64,000 nucleotides of DNA from Stomoxys calcitrans (lineage: Eukaryota > Arthropoda > Insecta > Diptera > Muscidae): the NCBI RefSeq assembly GCF_963082655.1, contig NC_081553.1, positions 189,598,851-189,662,850 on the forward strand, given 5' to 3'. A model generated the notes under the pieces. The model made no database searches, had not been told where the DNA came from, and saw nothing but the letters and a program-made list of their open reading frames with translations. The position numbers and the translations under genes were made by a program. The first letter of the stretch is position 1, and every line of letters starts with the position of its first letter. This document shows, piece by piece, positions 43,266 through 55,329 of the stretch.

Positions 43266-44545
43266 TTACTCCTTGATCTGGAGACAGCTTAAATCGGACT
43301 ATATTTGGATATAGCTGTCATATAGAGCGATCTACCGATTGAGGGACTTATGCCCATTTAAGTCGCAATTATTACCCGATTTGCCGAAATTTGGAACAGT
43401 GAATTTTATTGCTCTCGTCAGCAACCGTACCGAATATGGTTGAGATTGGTGACGATATAGCTCGATTACGTATTCATGGTCTCTAACAGGCGTAGTTATT
43501 GTCCGATTTCGCATTTTAAGTTATAGCCGATCTCCCGATATGGGGCTTTAAGCCCATAAATACCTAATTTTCCGGCTTATTTCAGCAATACTTTGAACAC
43601 TGTGTTGCACTAGGCACACCCAAACTGAATATGGTCCCGATCGGGCCGATTTGGGATATACCAGCTATATAGACCAATTTTCGATTTAGGGTCTTTATCC
43701 CATGGAAGACACATTTCACTGAAATTCGGAACAGTGAATTGTGCTAGGCTCCTCTATGGTCGAGTCGAATATGGTTCATATGGTCTAGATCAGGCCAACT
43801 TTCGATAAATTTGCCTTATAGACCGATTTTATATTCAGGGTCTTTATGCCATGAAAGTCGCATTTGTTGCCCAATTTCACTGAAATTTGAAATAGTGAAT
43901 TGTACTAGGCTCCTCTATGTTTGAGCCGAATATGGTTCAAATCGGATCATATTTACATACATATAACTGCCATATAGAGCAGTCTCACGGTATGTGGTAT
44001 TACGTCCATTAACAGCATTAACCGGCCGATTTTGCTGAAATGAGTTCGACTAGTCCTCACGTTGTCCGAAACGAATATGGTACAGATAAGGATATAGCTG
44101 CCATATAGACCAAACTACCGATTTAGGGTCCTTAGCCCCTAATAAGCTCATTTATCCCCTGATTTCGCTGAAATGTAGAATAGTGAGATGAGAATGTCCC
44201 CCCGATTTCCGAACCAAATATGGTCCAGATCGATAATGCTGTGATACGGATTTGCCGATTTAGGGTATGTGGCTCATAAAGGCCTGATTTATTACTTGAT
44301 TTCGGTGAAATTTGAAACAGTGAGTTCCAAATGGCCACTCAATTTCCATGCCAAGCATGGTCCACGTCGGATCATATTTACATGCCCTATACATTGATTT
44401 TCCGATTTAGGGTCATAATTCAATATGATCCAGATTGGCTCAAATTTGGTTATTATTATGGTTAAAGTGGAATTTTTCCATAATTTTTGTCCGATCTTTA
44501 CAACGACCGATCGCTTTGGAAATAAGATGACCATTAGTTATTTAA
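43266..44545 (+). repeat. Strongly diverged family B-like array
   Basis: Units contain GGACTATATTTGGATATAGC, 'CTGAAATTCGGAACAGTGAA' and 'GACCGATTTTATATTCAGGG'. The units are much less alike than those in B5 or B6, and neither head nor hairpin is visible, so this is an old array. It ends at the inverted RTE fragment. Confidence 0.6.
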
Positions 44546-44785
44546 AGGCGTCCATAATTCGCCTTGTCGTATGGAGCATCATAGACACTCAGTAGCAAGA
44601 ACCGGTGCTACTGAGAATTCTCACTGATCTCTCTACTCGATACCGCTTATGGTCTGCGGCTGCAGTCGCAGCTACTCCGTATGGAGCATTCCATTATCCG
44701 CAACCTATGGACGCAGTAGCTCCCAGTTAAGCTTCTCGTGATAACGAAGAAACCCCACACAGATGGGAGCTCAAAGTGTCGGCCG
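44546..44785 (-). mobile_element. RTE-type LINE 5' fragment, inverted
   Basis: The complement matches the 5' region of the copy at 35.3 kb: AACTTTGAGCT-like sequence, 'TATCACGAGAAGCTTAACTG' and 'GTTGCGGATAATGGA'. It contains no coding part. Confidence 0.7.
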
Positions 44786-45540
44786 TGTCGGGATGGCTAT
44801 GAGCACATTAGACAATTTATTGGTATATATAGGTTGCATGCATCCAAAAACATTTGAAATTTAACCTCTTCAGCCCTCCCATTGAGAGAACTGCAAGAGT
44901 CGAAAGAGGCTTTTTAATTGAGGAACACGTTAATGGCTCTCTGGCTGTCTGAGAAGATATTTAGGCCAATCGTCGTTATGACATTACATCTTAGCCATAC
45001 ACTTTAGAGTGGTAGGGCAACCAAGTCGATATGACTAGTCCCAGTTCTTCAGAGTACAATCCAAGGCCCCCTGTTCCCAGATATGGAACCATCTGCATTT
45101 TAGTCTACCTACCCTCTATTAGTGGGGGATTGTATCACAGCGAAAGCTTCTTTAGCCTCACAGCATTGGTCGCACGAATTTGTTAAGCCACAATGTCCAA
45201 AGGCAGATGATGTCGTCCGGTCAGTGCAGCTATGATGCACAAACCAGACCAGACAATGCCATATAACATTAAAAGTCCGATAACTGCAGTATACCGCCAG
45301 TGTATGACAAGCTGTCGTTCAACTTTAATGGGCAACTAGTGCAGGTGTATGGGGCAAGAGTTGCTTTTTCTTTTTTCCTAACATTTTGAATTGAAAGTTC
45401 AATTTCTGGTATTTTGTTGGCACCTGGTAGTTTGATGGCCACCGTGGATACATTGTATCTCCTGCTTCAAAGAACCACTTTCGTCTTGGACGGACGTATA
45501 CCTAGACTACTATCGATAGTCCACTTCGCTAGCGTTCGCA
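44786..45540 (-). pseudogene. I-group LINE relic, region after reverse transcriptase
   Basis: Parallels 52560-52930 of the longer relic: 'GCAGATGATGTCGTCCGGTC' with 'CAGTGCAGCTATGATGCACA', 'AACTGCAGTATACCGCCAGT' and 'GTGCAGGTGTATGGG' correspond in order. Too decayed to read a continuous protein. With the fragment at 46451-46925 it probably forms one LINE interrupted by a family A element. Confidence 0.6.
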
Positions 45541-46450
45541 GACCTTTCTGAACCGATTAGGACAATACTTGGCACAGTTTTTGATTGTCAAACCAAAACA
45601 TTTCATGAAAAATTTCAGCCAAATCGGATAATAATTGAGCCCCTTAGCCGCTCAAAAAGTCAAGATCCGAGATCAGTTTATATGGGAGTTATATCAGGTT
45701 ATGAACCGATATGGATCATACTTGGCAGAGTTGTTGGAAGGCAAAATAAAATACAAATTGGATAAGAAATGCGCCCTCTAGAGGCTCAAGATAATAATTG
45801 CCCCTTAGTGGCTCAAAAATCAAGATCCGAGATCGGTTTATATGGGAGCTATATCAGGTTATGAACCGATATGGACCATACTTGGCAAAGTTGTTGAAAG
45901 GCAAAATAAAATACAAATTGGATAAGAAATGCGCGCTCTAGAGACTCAAAATAATAATTGAGCCCCTTAGTGGCTCAAAAAGTCAAGATAGATATATCAG
46001 GTTATGAACCGATGTGGACCATACTTGGCAGAGTTGTTTGAAGGCAAAAAAAGACACAAATCGTATAAGAAATGCGCCCTCTAGAGGCTCAAGAAGTTAT
46101 TAGCCGATATTGGTTTATGTGACAGCTGTACCAAACTGTTGGGTCTCGATATTTCGATGTGTTACAAACGAAATGACGAAATATTGGGTTGCCCAAAAAG
46201 TAATTGCGGTTTTTTTTTTAAAAGAAAGTAAATGCATTTTTAATAAAACTTAGAATGAACTTTAATCAAATATACTTTGTTTACACTTTTTTTTTCTAAA
46301 GCAAGCTAAAAGTAACAGCTGATAACTGACAGAAGAAAGAATGCAATTACAGAGTCACAAGGTGTGAAAAAATTTGTCAACGCCGACTATATGAAAAATC
46401 CGCAATTACTTTTTGGGCAACCCAATACGTGCTATGGTGGAGTGTATAAA
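45541..46450 (-). mobile_element. Diverged family A element, split by a MITE
   Basis: Minus-strand units (GAACCGATATGGACCATACT, 'GCGCCCTCTAGAGGCTCAAG', 'GATCGGTTTATATGGGAGCT'). The head region is at 46150-46183 and 46430-46450 ('TACAAACGAAATGACGAAA' and 'GCTATGGTGGAGTGTATA'), separated by MITE M10. No hairpin end was found. Confidence 0.7.
46184..46425 (-). mobile_element. Mariner-derived MITE, copy M10
   Basis: Full-length copy with 32-bp terminal inverted repeats and TA duplications, inserted in the head of a family A element. Confidence 0.93.
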
Positions 46451-46925
46451 GAAACATTTTATCACCAAAAGCTTTTTCGACTCACACACAACTTTGCTAA
46501 CATCCTACGACGAGTACATATCAGTGATAACCTCCTCTGGTGCCACTTTGTCCGTTTGAGAGTTTCCCGGAAAGTGTGTGTCAGGGGGTAGTTCCAATGT
46601 TTCCTCATTTAACATTGGTTTTAAATTCTCTGACTTCTGAATGTATCCTACTGTAATAGATTTCAAGGATAGGATCTTCCTTAGCATTGAGCCCTCAGAC
46701 GATGCTTCCTCGGAGCAGCAGATTTCCATCATTGATTTTGTCTGAGCCTTTTTCATGTATGGACTGTAGACGTCCCAGTCATATGGTGCCCTTGGGGCTT
46801 TTTCCCTCTTCTCTACAGCGTATCTTGCAACCCTTCTTTAGACCAACCAGTGCTGGGATCTGTTATGGCGATCGCTGTTTAAATGTGGTAACAAAATGGT
46901 ACATCGCTCAGGCTCCGCAATAAAA
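46451..46925 (-). pseudogene. I-group LINE relic, start of reverse transcriptase region
   Basis: Minus-strand frame 46505-46756 contains 'LSLKSITVGYIQKSENLKPM' and 'ETLELPPDTHFPGNSQTDKV', in the position and style of the pre-RT segment at 53562-53786. No catalytic motif remains. Confidence 0.5.
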
Positions 46926-47905
46926 TGGAGGTCCCTTATCATCGAACTAAAAGGTGAAAAGGACTCAATGACCTGTGCAAAATCTTCCTGCTGATCGCTT
47001 GTTCAGTATATGAGCTTCTTCTAAAGATTGCAAAAACTTTACATTTAACAATTCCATTAAAGTTTTACTTATGTAACTTCTATTGGAAAATAAATTGCCA
47101 TTCTCCACATCAACCCGCATAAATGATATCGCCAAAATCTTCTTATCTTCTCTTCATTACCATGTTGTGGTTGATCTCTCATTCACGGTAGTATTTTATG
47201 CAGCTAGCTATTGCACTACCTTTAATGCTGTAAGTGGATTAACATGAAATATTACATTTTCCCGTTTTTCTACATTCAAAAAACTATAAAAAAACAAATT
47301 CTCTGAAATGGTTACACTATAACTGGCTGCCGTTTAACCAGATAAGCGTTACAAACAGAGGTAGTGGTATTATACTCTTGCATACACCCCGTGTTTGATA
47401 TCTTACAGCACTTATACTACTTTGACTTTCATTAGTCTTTAGATATGCCAGCCATACCTGCAGCAGGATATTTGTGGCTGTGTGTGCAGAGAATCATTCG
47501 CCAAGGGTCCCCATTTTGACTAAATGCTAATAAAGGATGCAAAGGATGCATATCATGGTATCAGTATCGAATGCTAGAATATAGTCTGAACTACTCAGTG
47601 TTTGTGTGTGAATAGCTGTGCATACGACAGACAGCATGCAATGTGTGTTTGCCAACCATTTGTATGTGTATTTTTAATCTTGCAACTAAATTTCATGGAG
47701 ATTCCCGTAGAAATACCAAATACTGCGGTTATTATGGAAAGCATAAAACCTTTGTCACCGTACTGCCTTACCGTCGGTGATGATAAAGTGTGTTGTGTTA
47801 AGGCCTGAGAGATATTTCAAAACACGTTCGATATATGGGGAAATGTGATTTAACTCCACGGGTCAAGAGATGCGGACTTTTCATCATCTAACTGCAAACA
47901 GTGGG
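46926..47905. other. Single-copy-like stretch, nothing recognised
   Basis: The first ~25 bp resemble a SINE tail (GGAGGTCCCTTATCATCGAA). The rest is AT-rich with no recognised domain; the frame at 47602-47808 has no motif. Confidence 0.4.
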
Positions 47906-48092
47906 AGGCCACCGCCCATGTTGTTGAATGCTTGGATTCGAATAATGGCGAGATCATCAGAATATATTTTCATCATGCTTATACTCTCCTAATGCCGGCG
48001 CCATTTGTGAGGTACTATGCCATGTAAAAACTTCTCCCCAAAGTGGTGTCGCACTACGCCCCTCCGTTTGGACCGAGCCGAGCCGAATGTTG
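47906..48092 (+). mobile_element. tRNA-derived SINE, diverged
   Basis: Head GTGGGAGGCCACCGCCCATG (box A region decayed), box B-like GGATTCGAATAATGGCGAGA, then 'CTCCTAATGCCGGCGCCATT', 'GTGAGGTACTATGCCATG' and 'AAGTGGTGTCGCACTACG'. The 3' tail is missing or decayed. Confidence 0.75.
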
Positions 48093-48164
48093 GGCATCCA
48101 TCACCTTGGATTCCGCTAAAAATGTACCCTTACTAACAGAGTTTGTAATTGAATTATTTTGTGG

Positions 48165-48535
48165 CAATCTAAGGGCTCAAGAAGTCAAAGCCGGGGATCG
48201 GTTTAGATGGGGCTATATATGAGCCTTCTAGAGGCTCAAGAAGTCAAGTCCGGGGATCGGTTTAAATGGGAGCTATATCTGTTTATAGACCGACTGGGAT
48301 CATACTTGGCATGGATGTTGAAAGTCACAACTCAAGTCTTTGATCCAAATTTCAGGCAAAGCGGATGAAAATTAAACCTTCTAGAGGCTCAAGAAGTCAA
48401 GTCCGGGGATCGGTTTAAATGGGGACTATATCTGTTCGTAGACTGATTTGGATCATACTTGGCATGGATGTTGGAAGTCACAGTCTTTGTTCGAAGTTTC
48501 AGCTAAATCGGATCAAAATTGAGGTTTCTATAAAG
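48165..48535 (-). repeat. Family A-like units
   Basis: Two to three units with TCTAGAGGCTCAAGAAGTCA and 'GGGGATCGGTTTAAATGGG', 'GATCATACTTGGCATGGATG'. A distinct variant (CCGGGGATCGG) from the other A copies; no element ends seen. Confidence 0.6.
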
Positions 48536-48554
48536 GAGGCCCTCTGATCATTGA

Positions 48555-48713
48555 AAAGTCGTTTCTGGCAACCTTCAGTCATTGTCTGATCTGAAAACAT
48601 GCTTTCAGATCAGACAGTGACCTGTGATGACGGACACAATGACTGAGACGTCCGATCTTGCCAGCCACAGCAAAGCGGTAAACGGTAGACCTCTTCAAGT
48701 CTAGATTAGGCAA
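48555..48713 (-). pseudogene. I-group LINE fragment, RNase H end
   Basis: 'GACACAATGACTGAGACGTC' and 'GTAGACCTCTTCAAGTCTAG' match 52210-52290 of the longer LINE relic (protein sense: ..LKRST.., ..DVSVIVSV..). It also carries a local repeat of 'AAACATGCTTTCAGATCAGA' character. Terminated by the TA of MITE M11. Confidence 0.65.
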
Positions 48714-48717
48714 AATA

Positions 48718-48952
48718 TTGGGTTGCCCAAAAAGTAATTGCGAATTTTTCATATAGTCGGCGTTGACAAATTTTTTCACAGCTTGTGACTCTGTAATTGC
48801 ATTCTTTCTTCTGTCAGTTATCAGCTGTTACTTTTAGCTTGCTTTAGAAAAAAGTGTAAAAAAGTATATTTGATTAAAGTTCATTCTAAGTTTTATTAAA
48901 AATGCATTTATTTTCTTTTAAAAAATCCGCAATTACTTTTTGGGCAACCCAA
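48718..48952 (+). mobile_element. Mariner-derived MITE, copy M11
   Basis: Full-length copy with TTGGGTTGCCC..GGGCAACCCAA ends and TA duplications, inserted beside a LINE fragment and a family C fragment. Confidence 0.93.
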
Positions 48953-48954
48953 TA

Positions 48955-49177
48955 GCTTTATCATAGATATTTCACCCCAATATGAATATCATATTGGTGC
49001 ACTACTCTCAAATATCTTCCATTGGAGCCTTATATTGCTATGGTCGGTAAATATATCCCATACTGTCATTATTGTTTTATATTTCCATTTGGCGGGCTTT
49101 GGAGGTGGCGCGGCTCCCCTAGATATCCCACCCTAAATAAGGATACCAAATTTCTGTTTTTGCGTTATTAAAAAAAA
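48955..49177 (-). repeat. Family C fragment
   Basis: Complement of C units: 'CAAATATCTTCCATTGGAGC', 'TTGCTATGGTCGGTAAATAT'. Ends in an A-run where family A copy A7 begins. Confidence 0.65.
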
Positions 49178-50362
49178 AACAAGTAAAAGCGTGCTAAGTT
49201 CGGCCAGGCCGAATCTTATATACCCTCCACCATGGATCGCATTTGTCGAGTTCTTTTCCCGGCATCTCTTCTTAGGCAAAAAAGATATAAGAAAATAGTT
49301 GCTCTGCTATTAAAACGATATCAATATCACAATTAAATTATATATATCACAATTAAATTATATGTTGGAGACCTGTGTAAAATGTCAGCCTATTCGAATA
49401 AGAATTGCGCCCTTTGGCGGCTCAGGAAGTAAAATAGAGAGATCGATTTATATGGGAGCTGTATCGAGTTATAGACCGATTCGGACTATACTAAACACGT
49501 ATGTTGATGGTCATGAGAGAATCCGTCGTACAAAATTTTAGGCAAATCAGATAATAATTGCGGCCTCTGGAGTCTCAAGAAGTCAAGACCCAAGATTGGT
49601 TTATATGACAACTATATCAGGTTATGAACCGATTAGAACCTTATTTGACACAGTTGTTAAACGTAAGAATAAAATATGTTACGCAAAATTTCAGTCAAAT
49701 CTGATAGGAATTGCGCTCTCTAGAGGCTCAAGAAGTCAAAATCCCAGATCGGTTTATATGACAGCTATATTAGATTATGAACCGATTTGAACCATATTTG
49801 GCACAGTTATTGGATATCGAAACATAATACTACGTGCCAAAATTCATTCAAATCGGATAAGAATTGCGCCTTCTGGAGGCTCAAGAAGTCAAGCCCCAAG
49901 ATCGGTTTATATGGCAGCTATATCAGTTTATGGACCGATTTGAACCATATTTGGCAAATTTGTTGAATATCATAACAAAACACGTCCTGTTAAATTTCAT
50001 TCCAATCGGATAAGAATTGAGCACTCTAGAGGCTCAAGAAGTCAAGACCCAAGATCGGTTTATATGGCAGCTATATCAAAACACGGACCGATATGGCCCA
50101 TTTACAATACCAACCGACCTATACTAATAAGAAGTATTTGTGCAAAATTTTAAGCGGATAGCTTTACTCCTTCGGAAGATAGCGTGCTTTCGACAGATAG
50201 ACGGACGGACGGACAGACGGGCGGACATGGCTAGATCGACATAAAATGTCGCGACGATCAAGAATATATATACTTTATGGGGTCTCAGACGAATATTTCG
50301 AGTAGTTACAAACAGAATGACGAAATTAGTATACCCCCCCATCCTATGGTGGAGGGTATTGT
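49178..50362 (-). mobile_element. Family A HINE/DINE-like element, copy A7
   Basis: Terminus AACAAGTAAAAGCGTGCTAA, hairpin slightly altered (TTCGGCCAGGCCGAA), 'TATATACCCTCCACCATGGA', minus-strand array of ~153-bp units, GTCY tract at about 50196-50227. On the minus strand the head is at 50362 (ATACCCTCCACCATAGGATG). A local repeat 'ATATCACAATTAAATTATAT' near 49323-49362 is a small tandem duplication. Confidence 0.88.
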
Positions 50363-51940
50363 ATAAAAAAAAACTTCTCTTAAATCGCCCCAACCATTTC
50401 CGAGATCTGTCTTTTTAAAAATAGCGTAAGGGGAGGGTCCGCCCATTAAATTTTGGATGTTAGATCTACTTCATTCTCTTGGCTTTGGTGGTGGATTGGA
50501 GTAGCCAAACCCTTTGCCCCGAATGTGGATATCAGATTCATACTCTACTCCCAAAGCTCTTTGCCATAATCCACAAATATGCCCAATTTGGAGGGGGCGG
50601 CCACCCACGCACATAGTCCTGAAAAATATCAGCACCGTGCTCTACTATAAAATTTCTTTTATTTGAGCCGCAATTGCAATTGGTTTAGAGGGAGTTTATG
50701 GGGTAAGACTACCCCAAACACTTGGTCTAAAAATTGGATATCAATTTCGTTTTCTACTATCAAGTACCCATTACTTGAACCCCTTTTTGCCATAGTAGGC
50801 ATAACATAGCCGATTTGAATTGAGTTTGGGGGGCGGACCCTGAAATAATATCAGTATAATGTTAAACATTTTGAAGGTGGAGACCCGCGACGCTAAGACC
50901 CAAAACGTGATGTGACGGGACCCAGATACTTGAATCCTTATATCAAGATTAGATTCGAAATCTAATATCGCAGACCGTTCGTTTAATTCCCATATTATCC
51001 TGATCGAAATACACGTCTTATTAAAGCGTATAAGTTGGGTGGGCCGGTCTCAGATCCTGTCCCAAATGTGTATATCGGATTCGAAGTTAATTCTGAAAGA
51101 CTTTTCATTTTATATCCATTTTGTGACGTTGGACATTCATGCTCGTTTTGGGTGTTTTTGGGGTTGCAGAGGCCCCGTAGACTTTTTAAATCAAATTCTT
51201 ATAACATATGTGTACTCAATTTCCAAAAACCTTTCATTTGATACCCATATAATACCAATCAGTAAATATGTTCTGTTGAGGGGTTTTTGGGGGGTTGGGC
51301 AGGCCCGTCTGACACCAAGGAATAAATTTCTATATCAGCTTTTCACTCCACTTTCAAATAACTTTTATATGATATCCATATTATTCCAATCGGTAAATAT
51401 GTCCTGTTGAGGGTTTTTTGGGGGTGGAGAGGCCCCTCAGACAACAAAGAATAAATATTTATGTCAGGTTTGTACTCTACTTTTAAATACCTCTCATTTA
51501 ATACCCATATTACCCAAAGCGATAGAAGTGTCCTGTTGGATGGTGTTTTTGGTGGTGGGGAACCTCTGACACTATAGGTGATATATTAATGCCAAGTACG
51601 TACTCTACTCTTACATATCTTTCATTTGATACCCATGTTGCCGAAAGCGGTAAAGGTGTCCTGTTGCGTGGTGTTTTTGGGGGTGGAGGACCCCCCCCCG
51701 ACATTTCTATGACATTTTTATTCCAAGTTCGTACTGTAATCTTAAATACCTTTCATTTGATACCCATATTCTCCCAATCGTCACCATGTCCCTTCGGGAG
51801 AGTTTTCGGATAGGGCGTCCCCCCAGTTTATTTGACTCCAAAATTTTATACCAATTTCGTGTTTTTGAGTTACCATGGGGTGGCATATAAAATTTCGCCT
51901 AAATCGGTGGACCGGAGTGACCAAAAAGTTATATTTATTA
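50363..51940 (-). repeat. Family C-like array, reverse orientation
   Basis: Units read TTTCATTTGATACCCATAT, 'CCAATCGGTAAATATGTCCT', 'GTTGAGGGTTTTTTGGGGGT' and 'GCCCCTCAGACAACAAAGAA', the complement of C-type units but a diverged subfamily. No clear head or tail. The frames at 51035-51410 are array artefacts. Confidence 0.62.
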
Positions 51941-53800
51941 CCCGACTCACTTAGACGTTTTCGTCCATTGTGATACCACAGGAACAGAAGAAGAAAGATG
52001 CCTTCTAGTACCGACCGTTGAACCATCCAGATCAATTTAAAAAGCCCAACAACTTGAGAATGTTCACATACGCTAAATCAAGTAGTTTCTTAAAGAAATG
52101 AGAACCTAAAGTGGAACTCCTGGCTGCTAGTGCGGGACACATACTCGGAATGTGTTCTATAGTCTCTTCTTCTTCGATGTCCCCGCAGCTTAGATTAGAC
52201 AGTCATGTCTGACAGACACAATGACTGAGACATCTGTTCTAGTCAATGACAGCAAAGCAGTAGACCTCTTCAAGTCTAGATTGGGCCACATAGTTTTGGA
52301 ATGCTCACTGCTCCCTCTTTGTGACTATCTATCATTCGTTGTCCTTCGGGTATTGTTCTGAAAACTTAGCTTACATGTTGCTAGAGGCATACCCACAGAT
52401 CCCAGTATCCCTGGAATGTGTAGGATAGTTCCTAGTCTCGGAAGCTCATCTGCTTTACAATTTCCTGGGATATCTCTGTGGCCCGCCACCCAGGATAGGT
52501 GAAATTGAATTGTTCAGCCATATAGTTAAGAGATCTGCGACAGTCGAGGGCGGTTTTTGTGTTCAGAAATATATTCTACAGGTATTCAATGTCTGCCTGG
52601 CTGTCTGAGAAGACAGCTCCCAAAGGAAAAGATCTTTGTCTAGCCACAATGTCCATTAGATGTAGTATTAAATTCAGGGCATCAGATGGTGTCGTCCTCA
52701 GTGCGGCTGTGATGCAAGCCATCCTTTGGATCCGGTTGAGTATTGAACAGAAGATGGACTTTTGAAGCGCCGTTCACCAGACCACAACAACATGTAGCAT
52801 TTTAGATCTGACAGCTGCAGTATATACCCAATACATGACGCGCTGTCTAAACCCCAACTTTTGGCAATGGCTCTCTTGCAGGTGTATAGTCAAAAGTTGC
52901 CTTGAAATTCAATTTCTTGTCCAACAAAACACCCAGGTATTTTGCGTTTTCTGTAAATGGAACATTTCTCTCCTACCAAGGAGTTAGTGGTTAGCTAGTT
53001 CCAGCACTCTAAGAGATATACTTCAGGAAGCTCCACGTAAAACAGCGAAGTGGGCTACCGTATTGTTAATGGCTATATTCCAAAATAGAGGAAGCAGTAC
53101 ACCTCCTTAAGCTGTTCCTCTGCTGACCCATCTTTTTGGAGCCACAGATCCCAACCCTGCCGTAATGCATCTTTTAGTAAATAAGTTGTTAATAAACATT
53201 CTTACGGTAGAGATGATGCCTATAAACTCCAACTCCTTCATGATTGACGTCGGTATATTTCTTGACAGCGAGAGAACCCTCTTTGTAGCCGAAAAAGTCG
53301 TGAAGGGCTGTTTCAGTGAATTTGCCTTTACTATATGCATGCTGCTGCTGTGACAAGCGATCTACAGGGTTCTTTGCCTTAATATATGTTTATATCAACC
53401 TCTCGAGAGTCTTCAGCATAAAGGATGGCAGAATAATAGGACGAAAATGTTGCGCCTTCGTGCGGTAATGTTTTCTTGCTTTCGGAATGAAAATGACCGT
53501 CATGTCCCTCTATCCCTCAGTTTATTTCCCTATGCCAAGGAACCAGTTTATCAGACACAGCTTATAATTCAACCGATGGTACAACATCAGAGTCTGGTGA
53601 CTTAAAGGAGTCGAAAATTCCTATCGCCCAAAGGATTTGCGGCTCAGACACAATTTCTGTAATAATCTCAGACGATTGCTTGGAGAATTTCCCGAGAAAT
53701 GTGTGGCAATGAGCATTGTCCAAACGTTCTCTGAATATTTCTGAATATACCCCACCGTAATAGTTTTCGAGGACAGATTCTTCCATAGCCTAAAGGCCTA
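51941..53800 (-). pseudogene. I-group LINE relic (RT start to RNase H and zinc-knuckle end)
   Basis: Non-LTR retrotransposon on the minus strand. From 53786 down: ..SEPQILWAIGIFDSFKSPD, at the usual RT entry ('FKSPG.DG' in relatives). Then a decayed RT, 'KATFDYTPARAIAKSWGLDS' near 52860-52920, and an RNase H-like stretch. The C-terminal part reads 'CGDIEEEETIEHIPSMCPAL', followed by 'GSHFFKKLLDLAYVNILKLL' at about 52030-52190. Numerous stops and frameshifts are present. The 3' untranslated end is near 51941 (complement of CACTTAGACGTTTTCGTCCA). Confidence 0.75.
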
Positions 53801-53807
53801 AGATGGT

Positions 53808-53950
53808 GGTGGTCCAGATCAGACTGTATTTAGATATAGCTGTCATATAGACCGATTTTCAAATTTAGTGTCTTAATCCCATAAAAAGCGAATTTGTTGC
53901 CCGATTTCGCTGAAACTGTCACTTGTATAAGATTTCTAGGGACCCGAATG
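53808..53950 (+). repeat. Single family B-like unit
   Basis: One unit with GGTCCAGATCAGACTGTATT, 'TAGATATAGCTGTCATATAG' and 'GCCCGATTTCGCTGAAACTG'. No ends visible. Confidence 0.55.
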
Positions 53951-53955
53951 ATATA

Positions 53956-54210
53956 TTGGGTTGCCCAAAAAGTAATTGCGGATTTTTCACATAGTCGGCG
54001 TTGACAAATTTTTTCACAGCTTGTGACTCTGTAATTGCATTCTTTCTTCTGTCAGTTATCAGCTCTAACTTTTAGCTTGCTTTAGAAAAAAAGTGTAAAA
54101 CAAGTATATTTGAAAAAAAAGTGTAAAACAAGTATATTTCATTCTAAGTATTATAAAAAATGCATTTACTTTCTTTTAAAAAATCCGCAATTACTTTTTG
54201 GGCAACCCAA
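53956..54210 (+). mobile_element. Mariner-derived MITE, copy M12, with internal duplication
   Basis: Terminal repeats and TA duplications as in the other copies, but about 20 bp longer. The segment GAAAAAAAGTGTAAAACAAG (to TATATTT) occurs twice in tandem (about 54086-54139), and the following TGATTAAAGT is deleted. Confidence 0.92.
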
Positions 54211-55320
54211 TATGATCAATACCAGCTTCCATTTGCACATTATTATGTATATGGTAGTGGAGTTGTTATAAAAGAAGATGGTGTTGAGTATCCACGTTTT
54301 TATTTCTTTGTTTAAATTTTCCTTTAGAAGTAAATGGGAGCGAAAATTTCTCACTCCCCTGAGAACATTCTTTAAAAATTGGTCAAATATCTTTGCATTT
54401 TTTTTTGTCTCTTTCATTTTTGGGGGTTATTTATTTGAATTTTTTTTTTGTTGCTTCTGTTTTAGAATTTGGTTTCGTTTGGGTGTATAATTTGGGTTTA
54501 AGCTCTTGCTGCTCTGTTGTGTTATTTTTCATTTGTTTCCTTTTCTCCCAACATATTTCGAAACTATAAATACTCAGATTATATTGTTATCCTATTGCAA
54601 TACACATGTTTGCTTTGTGTTAGTGTTAACAAAAACTTATACATATGCAATCAAAGTACATGTGTGCATGATAAAGATATGCATTAGAGTGGGTCACATC
54701 AAAGGATTGAAGGAAAATCAAAATATTAAAGAAAAATTCGTATTAGGAAGAAAACAATGAATAAAGACAAAATTTGAAAATTAGGAAAAATTGGCAGGAT
54801 GTTGGAAAGGATTATGGATCCATTAAAATAGTATTTCTCATTAATGCTGGAATTCATGAAAAAACATTTATATTGTCAGGTATTTTCTCCAGGTGCTATA
54901 GAAACATAATCAAATTCAGCTAATTAGGTAAATCCCTCAAGATCTTCAAGAAGAAGAATTATCAGGTTATGGCCAGATACAGATCAAACACTACAGGCAA
55001 ATTTTCAGCCAGATCAGTTAAACATTGCAGCATCCAGACGTCTTTTTTGAGCCACCCAAAAAGAAAGTCGTCAAAGTCAGCCATCAGAATTGCACTTTTG
55101 GCATAGCCCAGCTCTATGTTCAATAATCGATAACACCTCGCTATGAACCACCACTCATAATCAGCCACCAGAGAGGTACATTACGACTTGGGGTAACTCG
55201 ATGGTACACCAAATACTTTTCAGATTGGTTTCTAATCAGATACAGACGTGATATAAGCCGAATCATTGATTCAAATTCTGAAGGCTCTGGAAGCCCCAAA
55301 CTTTCTCCGATTTGTCTTAA
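54211..55320. other. AT-rich stretch, nothing recognised
   Basis: Frames at 54278-54490 and 54506-54760 are phenylalanine-rich or lack motifs, as expected from T-rich DNA. Around 54960-55300 the sequence resembles strongly decayed array units ('CAGGTTATGGCCAGATACAG'), too weak to assign. Confidence 0.4.
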
Positions 55321-55329
55321 AACATTGTG

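Noticed and set aside
42952..43314. 120-codon plus-strand frame
   Set aside because: Shadow of the minus-strand RTE relic.
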